Below, one piece after another: positions 1 through 11,173 of a stretch of 64,000 nucleotides of DNA; positions within the stretch are counted from its first letter, which is position 1, and every line of letters starts with the position of its first letter. Source of the DNA: Volvox africanus (Eukaryota; Chlorophyta; Chlorophyceae; Chlamydomonadales; Volvocaceae); NCBI GenBank assembly GCA_030268105.1, contig BSDZ01000004.1, positions 5,439,001-5,503,000 on the forward strand, given 5' to 3'. The translations under genes were made by a program, and so were the position numbers. The notes beneath the pieces were generated by a model. That model had not been told where the DNA came from and made no database searches. It saw nothing but the letters and a program-made list of their open reading frames with translations.

Positions 1-1575
1 TTTTCTCAAGTCCTTTTGCATGGGCTGGTGTCTGGGCGGGAGAGTTGTTGCACAGGGTCCTTCATGTCCAATGAGTGGGAGGGATCTTCGACATCGGGGA
101 GGCGTTGTTGTATACAATTATCCCTGGAAGATCGCTTGAGAGGCCGTCGGGTGCAATGCCTAATGGACAGTACAAACGGCCGATCCATAGTGGCTAATGG
201 CAGCCGGGGCACGCATCTCCATGGGCTGACCTTGCGGGTTTCCGGAAAGGTCCACACAATCGATCTTCTTGTAGCTTTGTAGCTTAGTGGGTTTCACGGG
301 AACATAACGAGGTGGCGGATGTGCTCAGTAAGATGCGCGATGAATAGTGACTGGTCACTGTCTAGGGTTTGGTTTGCAGTACCACGGCCTCTGGGAGACG
401 TTCGTGCAGTTCTGTGTGCAACGGCGGCATTTCCCGCTACCAGCTAGCCCGTTGGTTGTGGTCATGTTTTTTGTGAATATGGTCCAGCGGGCTGAATATG
501 CAATGTAAAAATAGCTAGCGCCGTGAGCATTTTACGCACCACGAGTTGGCAGGGTTGGGAGACCCGCTGACTAGATATGTTTGCGGGGTTCAGGGCGACA
601 ACTTGGCAAGGACGGTTAGGAATTGCAAGGAGCCCTTATGATTGGAGACGGCCGAGGCAGTGATGACGTTGCCGTTGTGGGGGGCACCACTGCTGTTGGA
701 GGTCGTGATGGCGACCTATGTCATGGTTTGTTTCTGTGGGGTCCCTGCGTTTTGTTAACGCTTCAATGCCGCCTGGTTAAGGACGTGCAGTTGTACAATT
801 GTAAAGCAAAGGCCTTTTTGAGTACGCGTAGGAATGAGCAGTTTGGGGAGGGCAACATGATACAATCATGCTCGCGGCAGAAACGTCAGAGGCCGTTAGG
901 GATCATGAAGGCTACTACACCCGAATTAATAAAAAAATGGTGTTTCCCTTTGGCTGGACCCATCATTACCCCGATTGAGGACAATAGTGTGTAACAAGAT
1001 TTAGCAGAATCCCTGTGTAACCGACGGCCTTGTCAGGTGACTCTGTGCATTCCTGTCTTATCTTCGTTCCTCTAAGCAGGTATCTGGCCTAGACCACGCC
1101 CTCTCTCCTGGTGTCTTCCCCGACTGACACGCATGACAATCTAACATCCGGCAGGCCTGGGATCTCCTTCCCTAGACCGCTTGGCACAGCGATCTGTAGA
1201 CAGACACAGCAACATGGCTGTCCTTACTTCCATTAGCAAATACTAAAAAGGATTTTAGCTGTATACTAGTATTCCAGATCAATAATAACTGGTTTTGCTG
1301 TACTGAATTTGCCGTAGTCAGTCGGTTGAATCTCGTTCCCGGGAAGGACGAGTAGGACGGGCCAAGACATCGCGCACTCACGATGTCGACAGGACAGCGC
1401 CATTTGCACAATATCGATCGGTTTTTGGTCCTAATTTTATATTATGTAACAATTCTTGAGTCAAACGTGTAGATATCCTAAGCTCAGAGGTATGCACCAG
1501 TTTATCAGCAAGCCCTTTCAGCGATACGGCTCAGGCACACGGGCAGTTTGAGTTCATGAGAACTGTGATAATGAG
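1..1575. other. Left-edge region without a supported gene
   Basis: Short open frames occur on both strands (the longest about 120 codons near 623-994), but none has recognisable domains, a convincing start or coding-like composition. It probably contains the upstream region of the membrane-protein gene that starts at 1576. Parts of a gene extending in from the left cannot be excluded. Confidence 0.5.
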
Positions 1576-4500
1576 ATGTTCATCCATAATGGAAACGTTT
1601 CTACCTGGAGGCTGTGGGTATGTTTCCACAACTCTCCTCGTTGAAAGCGATGATAATTCTTTAAATGTTAAGCTTAATTCATACTGGTTTTACAGAATGG
1701 CGTTGGATGGTTCGTCTTGCTAATCCAAGCTTTCGCACTTGCACATCCAGCTAAAGGTAGGACGCCAGCGCATTCATAATATCAACATGAAAACGTTATT
1801 TATACTTTAGCTATCAGTGCTATTCGCGACAGGAGCTGTAAATCGTACTCAAGTATGAGGACTAACATGCGGCATGTTAAACAAGTGAGCCGCCCATTCA
1901 CTCACCCTTGGGTCAAACTGCAGGCCCAGTTAACCTCGAAGCAGCGCACGTTGTATCAGGAAGCTTGCCTGCCGAGAACTGTCAGAGCGGACCTCCGCAA
2001 ACTTGCACGAATGGAAAAACAGCTGCTACAGAAGCATCGGATGTGGGATTGGACAGCGCCGTGGGGTCAATTAAATGGGATGTGTACCAAGTTGATATGA
2101 TTAGGGCCAGCGGCGCCAGCACCAGATTAGCAGCAGCGGCCGATGATGGAATGTTTGTAATCCATGGCGGCGCCTCGACGGACACCACTGCGGTATCGTC
2201 CGTCACCACCGCCGCCGCTACCGATGAAGGGGTCACCCGTCGGCGGTTGCTCACCAGCTCCACCATCTCCAACGGCTCCGCATCCGCCACCTTCCTCGAC
2301 GATGCCTTTGCCACCTGGTGTGCATCTGACGCCACTTGCGCTGCTGTCGGCAGCACGCCGAAGCTGTCGCTGGCGTATTACACCAACACGTCGCCCTTCA
2401 CCTCCATCACTCTAAATTGGCCCAACATTTTCAGCGGCGCAGGTGTGTCTTCCCTGCAGCTTATATCCGGGGTTGTGGAGATTCAGCTTGCAAATTACAC
2501 CACAAAGCAAGATCAAGTTATCTGTGACAACGTCACATCTTGCACAGCCCAGTTAACCATTCCTCTGAACTCGTCGGCGGACCTCACCCAGTCCTTCGTT
2601 TGCTTGCGGCTGGAGCCTAGCGTGACAGGTAAGAGCTATCTTGAGTTGTAACTGGAAGCAAGCATCGGCAGGGCGATAGCGCGATGTGCCCATGATCGGG
2701 TAGGTGGGCTCGACGGAGCGTCAGGCGTAGGGATGTTATCTGATGTTTGGCCAGGCCGTGTTTTACGCAATTAGGATGGCGGGAGCGCATTGATATGGGT
2801 CAATTGGTGGTTGCGGGCCTCGACGGGCCTCGCCTTCATACAGGTCTTCGCGGAGGTAGGGCTAGCAATCTTCTACTTCTGCTGCTGGCAGTGGTGGTGG
2901 TGATATTGATGATGGGCACTACGATGGTAACGCGCATGCGGCGCGAAATACACCAACTTGCAGCCATTAGGCTAGGACATGTCAGTTGCTCGATTGAATA
3001 ATTGGGTCGGTTGGTATCGATTGGCTGGCGGCTTAGCTCAGCTGGTTGGCTTTGGGACCATGGTCATCACTAGATGTTGAGCCATATAATTATTACAGTA
3101 CGGCACATACTCATTCCACCCCAACCTTTACGATTCTGTTTTCTGTGCACAGGCAACAGCTACCAGGCGTATGGCTATCCGCCCGGCTCCTACGGTACCT
3201 CCCTGGAGTCCACCGCGGTTAACGGCGCCATGCGTTGCAACACAACTCGCTTCGGCAAACACGTTATCATGCAATACAAGCAGTCCGCGGTTATGCCGCC
3301 GTCGCCACCATCGCCGCCGTCACCACCGCCATCACCGCCACTCAGCACCGTCGGGGAAACATACACTTGTCAGTCCTGCGGTCATGTCTTTAGTCGCTTT
3401 AGACCGCTGTGTGAAACAATATTTACACTGCCAACGATACCGGGCAGCAGTCTTCAACCCTTAAACATTGTGTGTACCTAATTTAGCTTTCCACTGCGGT
3501 GTCTCGATGTCTCGACCACATGTAAAAGGGCTCTATTTAGACCATGTCAAGGTGTGTTTCAGTAAAGCTAACAAACCAAACATTGCTGCTTCACCCATGT
3601 TGTCGCTAATATGCACAAGCCACCATATTGGGTTTTTGTTTGGCCACCCGCGAAGGACGACTCACGGCTTGCACGTTCACCGATTGTTCCAACAACTCGA
3701 TGGCGCTCTTCCCGGGCTATCCTGTCTGCTACCCGTGGGCACCTGCCGCGAGCGGGCTTCTTGTCCTTCTACCTGCCCCTTTTTGCCCATGAGGATGGCA
3801 CCTTGAGCCATCCCACGCACTTCGCCCGCCCATTCCTCCATGCCCACAGCGGACGTGGCGCTTAAGATGACGGTTCTCTTGTCGTTGGGCTTTGACAAAC
3901 TGGCTGCGAACGCCACGCTGTTGTCGGGACTAACCTCCTCCCTGGAGTCCTCCCTGGTCTCATCCATCACTAGTGCCAGCAATTCCATGCTGCTGCTTCC
4001 CGCCACCTCCAACATATCTAGGGGCATCCGGAAGATCAGCAGGGCGTCGAATCAGTCCACGGTAGGTTGTCTTGCTGCCGATGGGATGAGCCGATATGTC
4101 AGACCATGTAGTACTCAATGCTAAGTGCTGAACCCAACTTTTGTCAAATGGCCAAAGCTGAGAGAGGGCCGTATATAACATGTACACTGGATAAAGATTT
4201 TAAAGAACATGAGACTAAGGAGACTAAGAGTGGCTAAGATGTTTGAGTCAGTCGTGCCAATACCACTTAGCAAGCTCCGGTGGTGATTAACCGGTGCAAG
4301 CAGCTCGTTAACGGTATTGCGGAGAAAGACGTTTGTATCTCGGGCGGCAGGCAAGCCTCAGCAATGGAATCCGCCAAGCACGCGCAGCTGCCCTGGCTCG
4401 GTTTGTTGCTTTGCGCAACGATGCCCACAGCGCTGTAGATGGAAATCCGTATATTGTCGCCATGCCAAGCACCACGAGCATCTATAGCTTGCATCGCTTC

Positions 4501-5552
4501 GGGTTTGCGGCATCAGGGGTCTGCAGGATGACTCTTACGGAAGCTGATTATGCTTTCCCTTACTTACGCTGCCGCGTGCATAAAATCTGTATGGCAGGAG
4601 GCCGTGTCGGTTGAGTTCCGTTTGTTGGTGCCGGCGGGGGCAACGACGGGGCAGGTGCAGGCCCTGATGCAGTTGCTGTCGACCAACACATCGGGGGTAT
4701 TCAGTGATTCGCCTTACATCAGGTACGACGTTTTCAGTTCCAGTTACCCGGTGAATGCTCCGCCGTTTAAGCAGATGACCAGATCATCATTCGGGGCACA
4801 TGATCACCCCTGCTACTGTGTTGCTGCGTTGGGTTAGCGCTCACACATTCTGGTCCCATCATGGGATCTAATGTCCGCCGGAACCACATTGGTGCTTTCG
4901 CGCGCACGTACCCAATGCAGCTACTTCACGGCGGCGGCCAACGTGTCGTACATTTCTTCAAGCTCCTCTTCTGGTCTCAGCACCCGAGCCATCATCGCCA
5001 TCGCGGTGTGCTGTGCGGTTGCAACGCTGTTGCTGATAGCCGCAGTTTACGGTATATACCGCTGGCGTACGTACACGGCAATACTACCCAAGGTTTGTAC
5101 GGTCAAAGTTATGTTTACGGCCTGGTTTTGGGAATGATGCTGGCCGTGTATTTACATGCCGCCTGTACGCAAACTATTCCTGCTGTTACTTACTGGTTTA
5201 TGTGGTGCAGAAACCGGATGGGCCATGGGACGTGACGGGGGTTGCGGCAACGCTGGCCAGGACAGGCCGGCGGCGAAAGGTCCAACAGGCGCAGCTGGAT
5301 GCAACGCCCGACGCCGCCGTTGGCTTGCCGCCCTCACCACCGCTGCCGACGCCGCCTCCAACACAGCTGCCGACGCAGCAGGGCGGTCCCGCAGCGGAGG
5401 GCCACCTTCAAAATGACTTTCCCTGGGAAGGTGCAGCAGCGGGCGGGGTTGCCGGGGTTCCCAGTGCTGTTGTCCTGACGGACGGCGGTGACCAGCAGAG
5501 GGTCAAGAGTAAAGCCAAGCTTACCCCGCCCATTAGGGACGCTTGGAGCTGA
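1576..5552 (+). CDS. Type I membrane protein with Pro-rich hinge, putative cell-surface/ECM protein
   Basis: I read eight exons: 1576-1617, 1696-1756, 1924-2628, 3153-3368, 3850-4061, 4598-4722, 4921-5092 and 5211-5552. Every junction has GT/AG and matching phase, and the sum is 1,875 nt (624 residues). Residues 1-30 form a signal peptide with a hydrophobic core (VGWFVLLIQAFALA). The ectodomain contains a Cys/Thr/Ser-rich part (exon 3), a [15 protein letters not shown] hinge near residues 317-331, and a membrane-proximal region with a pattern resembling SEA-like juxtamembrane modules. One membrane helix lies near residues 477-500 (AIIAIAVCCAVATLLLIAAV), followed by a basic then Pro/Gly-rich cytoplasmic tail of about 120 residues. 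I do not recognise the family. The SPP hinge is typical of volvocine wall and matrix proteins, and the downstream neighbour is a pherophorin, so a surface role is inferred. The first two exons are the least certain. Confidence 0.7.
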
Positions 5553-5676
5553 TGATACTGTTGGCGGTTGCAAGCTGCTTCTCTCATCAGACGCTGATGA
5601 ACCGGGTCCCCCTGATGTCTGTGGTCGCTGAGAGGTGGGAAGCTGCCTGGAGGAAAATTGCCATTCATCATCTCTC

Positions 5677-5681
5677 TGTAA
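5677..5681 (+). terminator. Candidate poly(A) signal TGTAA
   Basis: TGTAA, the usual volvocine poly(A) signal, lies about 125 bases after the stop codon of the membrane-protein gene. Confidence 0.4.
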
Positions 5682-6710
5682 TCTGAGATCACCGAAATAA
5701 TTATCAGCCGGATCGGGTACACCCGATCCATGATGTCATCAACTACCTTGGATAACCTAAGGCATGTTGCAGGTTCAGGTACAGGGCCGTTTCTGCACAA
5801 TAAGTTGTTTGTGCTATTATTGCGCTCTTATATAATATATATTTTATGACACGCACACTCAACGTGGTCCTGGGTCTGTCTTGCTTGAGGACCGATTATG
5901 ATGGATGTCCGTATCGTGTTTTGCATCAGCAGTAGGCAGGGCAGGGAGGATTCATATTCACATGGCACACAGCGGGAGTGAGACCTGTCCATATGTATGT
6001 TGCGGGATGGAAGGGGTCACCATAGGACTGTGAACTAGGGTCATCAATCATGTGGACACAGATGAGGTGGGCACACAGCAGGCAGCAGGCGTGGCTGCTG
6101 GTGCTGGTGTGTAGTATCCTGGGGTATCCATGGCTAATATCCGGGATGAGCGGGAAACTGGACATCTTCTGATCGTGCCTCAACACTTTGGCGGATATTA
6201 ACACAGAGAGATACAACATGGTGCTGGTGCTGGTGCGGGACGGGGTGAAACATGGAAAGGGCCGAGCGACCGAGGCGGATATGCATGCATGTCAGCTCTG
6301 GCTGCCGTGGGCTGTGGGATAAAGTTCAGGGTGGATGGGGTGAGATAGACCCGGTGACGACTTTCATCCCATTTGCGCATCAGTGGGCTCACAGTGGGTC
6401 ACTAAGTGTTGCTTCAAGTCAATCATGCATGCATAAGCAACATGCAGTCTCTGTTCCTTTGAGTACCCAGGATAGAGGCTCGTGAGATTTGATTGCCTTT
6501 GCTGGCTCAAGCTAGGAGAGGAGCACGCGGCAGGACAGACAGGCAAAGCCGCGTGTTCCCCCGCCACTGTAGTTCAGCCCGGTCAGAGCCTCCAGTGCTT
6601 GCCCTTCCAGGGCAAGTCGCCCACAGACAGTGTAAGCTAGTACAGTCTCCGGTATTGTTGCATACAGTCCATCCAGGTTGCAAGTAACCATGCCTATAAT
6701 GCGATCACTG

Positions 6711-6760
6711 CACCTTATTTATACATACGTTGTAGTACACCCTATTTATACATACGTTGT
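6711..6760. repeat. Two-copy direct repeat, 27-base period
   Basis: A 23-base segment containing TATTTATACATACGTTGT occurs at about 6711 and again at about 6738, with one base difference. It looks like a local tandem duplication. Confidence 0.7.
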
Positions 6761-7492
6761 CAAGCTGGTGACAGTTTAGATACCTGAGGTGGGCTTTCCA
6801 AAGTTAATTATTGTGAAAAAGTACTACAGCACCCTGCTAGCGAGGACAGCGGCCGCAGGGGTGCCACACAATTAACGAGTGGGTTAGCCGGTGGATGGTG
6901 ATTCGTGTACGCCATAATGTGGATTAGCTCCAGGTGGCTGAGGCCAAGGATGCGGCGCCGTGTCTATACTTTCGGGGAAACCTGCCGCTCGACCGCTCAC
7001 GAGCTCTCCGTCAGCTGCAATAATTCTTTGCTTGCTTGGTGATAGATGTATGTGCGGGTATTGCTGCAAGCAAGTGACAGTTGTATAGCCTTGCACTACC
7101 ACAACCACTACTTCGCTAGCGTCTCCCAATACTACCTGATTGGCATTGAAGAGGATCCTCTCCCATCTTTCTTATTACAAAGTCATTATATTTACACCAG
7201 GTATACATATAAATATAAATATATATACGTCGTGTGCAGCCTACCTGCAGGTCTGTGGTCAGCATTCGTCTGGCCTGCTGTGGAGCACAACGCCATCCCG
7301 CCAGTGGATCCAGTCGCTGAGGCAGGCGTCGTCGGAGTTCGTGGTCGATTGCATGCCATGAATACATGATGCTCTTTCTTACCGACTTACAGCTTCAGTG
7401 ATTTAATCCTGATGAGTAGAATATAACCTTGGCTCGTTATGCATCCACCCAGCCATCCGCCCATAACAAGCATCAGTCCATGCTGGTATGTG

Positions 7493-7556
7493 GTTATTAC
7501 AAGTTACATACTCGTGCACGTATGCATACGTGCACGAGTACGTAACTTGTAATAAC
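7493..7556. repeat. 64-base near-perfect palindrome
   Basis: The arms 7493-7524 and 7525-7556 are reverse complements with a single mismatch and no spacer; the centre is TATGCATA. It could form a 32-bp cruciform or hairpin. No gene overlaps it. Confidence 0.9.
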
Positions 7557-9449
7557 ATTCTGTTATTGCCCCAAGCTAGGTAGCACGCACCTGCTGTAGT
7601 AGTTGCTGCCGGGACGGCCTCTAGAGATTCTGGAAGATACTGGGAGATACTGCAGCTGGCTTGTGTGTGTGTCAACAATACGACTCCTTCATGCCCTGCC
7701 GATTGCAAGTAAGCTGTCGACCAGTGCAGCGCGGCAAGCTATGCCTTCATGAACCAAAACACCAAAAGATTGACCGCAATCCTCAGACGTGCTTCTGTTT
7801 CAGTACGTCACGAAGCAGCCAAGGTACACCTCCTTCGCTCGCTAACCCGCCGTTCGACACTCGCTTGCGTGCTTGCGTCCTGGATGGTTACCGAACATGT
7901 ATTAGCGCGCTCTGTGTGCTTAGGCGACATACACAGAGCCGGTAGGTGAGGCAGGGCCGGTTTTTATGTACTTGCTTGCTGCGGTGGCAAGGTATGCCAG
8001 CTATCAGGCTGCATGGCGGGTGATCATGAACTGGCTCCCTTGGAAGGGAACATGCATGTTATTCGGATCTAAAGGTCGGTTCATAAATAAGTTGATTGGG
8101 TGTTAAGAATGGGATCTACAGCAGGGGATCCATATCTTGTCCCATGGCCTCGAAATCAATGATTTTGGCGCACAAGTAATGAATGTATGTGTTGAGACAA
8201 CCTTGCATGGGCGGAGCCACATACACCCACTGCACTCGGGTTTGCAACAACATCACGCATAACTAAGAATCATGCACGCGGGATGCAGTCGTCTGTACAC
8301 TAATATATACGCACGCCAGTACACCCATCCATGTACACGCACGTACGTGCGTTTTCCCCGCTGGAACGTGCGATGTCCGATGCATCGGAGTTCATTCGTT
8401 CGCGAGCGAGTGCAGAATAGTGTGCATCGCGGCGGCAGGTGTGTATCCTGGTAGATATATATGGCACGGCGGATATATCAGGGAGTGACGCACGGCGGTG
8501 TGTATGAGGCAGGGGGGATACGTCTTATTAAGTCTTAGGTATTGATGACAAGGCCGATATTGAGGTATATATGCAACTAACGTAAAAGGTTGTCCATTAT
8601 CCCATATCTGTTCTAATAATTTGGTATATTTTTGGAAAGCGACTGTTATAAAAATCACAAAATCCCCAGCATACGATCCCCTGCATACATGTACAAAATG
8701 CTTTTTGTTTGCCGCTATATCTACCTATCTGCACCAAGCCTTAGTTTCCCCAGCGACAAAGTTCTTCTCGCTCACCCCTGCTTCTCCTAAGTAAACTCAT
8801 ACAGCGAGGATACTTGCTGCTTGGGTTGGCAGCTCCAAGCCGATTCCAAGCAAATGACGTAACAAAGGTCACTTAAGGATGACGACTACATTATCGGTTA
8901 TTATTGCACGCCCGGTGACCCCCGCCGGTTTACCGCCGCGCGCGGCCTGCATTCCCCCCAATGCTTTCACTTTTCACAGTAACTCATTTCTGAAATACTC
9001 TAAAAAATTATAACATCACACAATAATAATGCGGTTGTGTTCACCAGCATAGTGCATGTCTCGCTCCCTGACGTCTCGTGAAATATGCGAAACTACGAAC
9101 TTACCGCGGTTGCTATCTTACCTATGCTTACATTTTTATGAATAAAATCATAAAAATTAACATATCATCGTCTTCTTTAATTATCCTTAACGTTTAAGTA
9201 GCAACGATGCGTGACCAGGTGGGCCGTAATACTTGGCCTACCTTATATTACTTGGACCGCAGCCATTCATGCACGTTCTTTGTTCATATTTAATTTTCAG
9301 AAATAATGATAAAGTAAATTTGATGATGCTGCACTAGATTTGAGCATTGCGACAGCATCGCGGCAACTCCCATCCACTGTAAACAAATGACTGCCTGCTG
9401 TCGTACTTTCTCAGGAAATTTTTGAAATGCTTCCCCTCTTCCTCTAATT

Positions 9450-9483
9450 ACGTATGCACTAACGCATACGTTAGTGCATACGT
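9450..9483. repeat. Perfect 15-base inverted repeat with 4-base loop
   Basis: ACGTATGCACTAACG at 9450-9464 is repeated as its exact reverse complement at 9469-9483, separated by CATA. It shares TACGTATGCA-like core sequence with the larger palindrome 2 kb upstream. Confidence 0.85.
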
Positions 9484-9589
9484 TCCCTCTGCCGTCCTTA
9501 CGTCTCCACAGACGTAATGACGTGAATTGCCGTTGGACAAAGGGGTCGCAACACCGCGCCGGCGCCATAGAGCCGTACTACTTGCACCC

Positions 9590-9597
9590 TATATAAT
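9590..9597 (+). promoter_or_regulatory. Possible TATA box upstream of the pherophorin gene
   Basis: The stretch TATATAAT sits about 600 bases before the pherophorin start codon. If it is used, the 5' UTR is long and contains at least the intron at 10052-10159. This is only a sequence match. Confidence 0.3.
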
Positions 9598-10051
9598 CCG
9601 CGTCCCCAGCTATTTTCTTCACTACTTGTGCCGACTTCGGAGGTCCACAATCAATTCGAAGGCGACAAGTCAGGCCGCGCTAGCACTTGCAGAGACCTGC
9701 GCTGTCCGGAATCAATGACCTAGTGCTTGGGTCGCTAGCTAGGTCCTGCCTGCTGCCACGCCGATTCAGAATCAAGGGGCTCGGCATCTAACGAGGCACT
9801 ATTACGATCTGTTGCATTTTTGAATGAGAACACAGGTCTCTATTCGTATACTGATTAATAAGTAGCTGCATTGCGAGCTAGCTGCTGGTGCCGGGGGGGG
9901 GCGCACGCAGGCGCACCCCGCTTGAGGGGAAATCAATCGGCGGCAAGCAAGTGCCAGTAGTCATCACGTCGTCCACTGTCTAACGGACGGCAGTGACCGA
10001 GCGAAGAAGCCCTCGTTGGAGGGAGCACCGAGGGAATTTTAGATTTCATCG

Positions 10052-10159
10052 GTAAGTAAATAAATGGACGGATGAGCGACCAATTGTCGGTGTTACGTAT
10101 CTAGTTCATGCGTTGTGGTCCCCCTGACACATTTAAATGACCTCCCCATCGCTTTGCAG
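10052..10159 (+). other. Probable 5' UTR intron of the pherophorin gene
   Basis: A strong donor (CG|GTAAGT) at 10052 and a strong acceptor (CGCTTTGCAG) ending at 10159 lie just upstream of the ATG at 10189. Removing this segment would leave a short leader exon before the start codon. Confidence 0.5.
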
Positions 10160-10188
10160 GTTTTTGGAGCGAAGACGCACGGAGAAAC

Positions 10189-11069
10189 ATGGGTTTCAAA
10201 ATCTTACTGTTCCTTGTTTTGTCGGTAACGTCAGCCTCGACCGCCGGTACGTAACAAAGAAGTAGTCAGGGAATGGGATGAATGGATGTCGCAGCAGGAT
10301 AGGAAAGTTAAATAGAAACAGATCGCCGGTCTGTTCATGTCCGTCCTTTGATTGAATGATTAAAGTAATCAGCGGTCTCGGTGCGGGTAGGATTTAATAT
10401 ACCTACAAGCACCGTTTTTACTAGCGGTATGAACCTTTCGCAGGTAAAAATACCTCTATATCAAAACTATTTTGTTTTAATCAATTGCGTAACATGTATT
10501 CCTTAGATAGTTCGAGAGCATGAGGCTAGCTTGGCGCCAATTCCTCTTGCATGCATGGCCCCCATGCATGCATGGCCTGTAGAAACGGGCGGGAAAAACT
10601 CTTTCCCAGCAGGTAAATAGGTTGACTGCGCACGCATGCAAGCACGCGAGCGTCGACGACCTACACGTCAACCTTCCAGCTTTCTAGCTGGCTAAGTAGG
10701 GTATTTCGTGGTTGCTTTAAATATGCCATTCCTCCTACCCTGTTTGCTATGACCGCGAAGGACGCGCGGCCGCCACCGTAAGCGATGACATGACTTCTAC
10801 AGTCGACAACGCCCGGCGTTACCTGGCGACGGCGACCAGCCCCGCTCCCGGTTTCCCCTGGTGCAATTGCGAGACGTACGACTGCAGTTGCAATCCGTAC
10901 ACCCTGATACCATTACAGCCTGTACAGGTAGGTGCCTGGCTGGGCGTTTGCGATGCATGCATGCATGAGCCCTGCCTGCATACCCTGCTGCCAGCAGGGC
11001 CCGGTTACGTAGGTGGAAGCCTTCACATTGTACAAAGCTAAGCCCCGCGGGAATAAAATTTGCTGCAAA

Positions 11070-11110
<41 letters not shown>

Positions 11111-11138
11111 CATATTCGTACGATATGCGCATTATCAT

Positions 11139-11173
<35 letters not shown>

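Larger units (their letters stand above)
5682..9589. other. Gene-free spacer with palindromes and simple repeats
   Basis: About 4 kb without a convincing gene. Open frames are short and shuffled. Parts near 8500-9300 are AT-rich. The stretch holds a 27-base-period direct repeat (6711), a 64-base palindrome (7493), a short AT-simple tract around 7200-7230, small palindromes such as CGCACGTACGTGCG near 8340, and a stem-loop at 9450. Degenerate mobile-element sequence is possible, but no transposase or clear terminal repeats are visible. Confidence 0.5.

Noticed and set aside
623..994. Plus-strand frame of about 123 codons near the left edge
   Set aside because: It lacks an ATG at its start and any recognisable motif; not supportable as a gene.
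3025..3085. Possible tRNA gene (TAGCTCAGCTGG matches an A box)
   Set aside because: No B box (GGTTCRANNCC type) follows at the right distance and the arms do not pair; it lies inside an intron.
5682..9589. Transposon or retroelement in the gene-free spacer
   Set aside because: Palindromes are present, but I found no transposase, reverse transcriptase, paired terminal repeats or target-site duplication.
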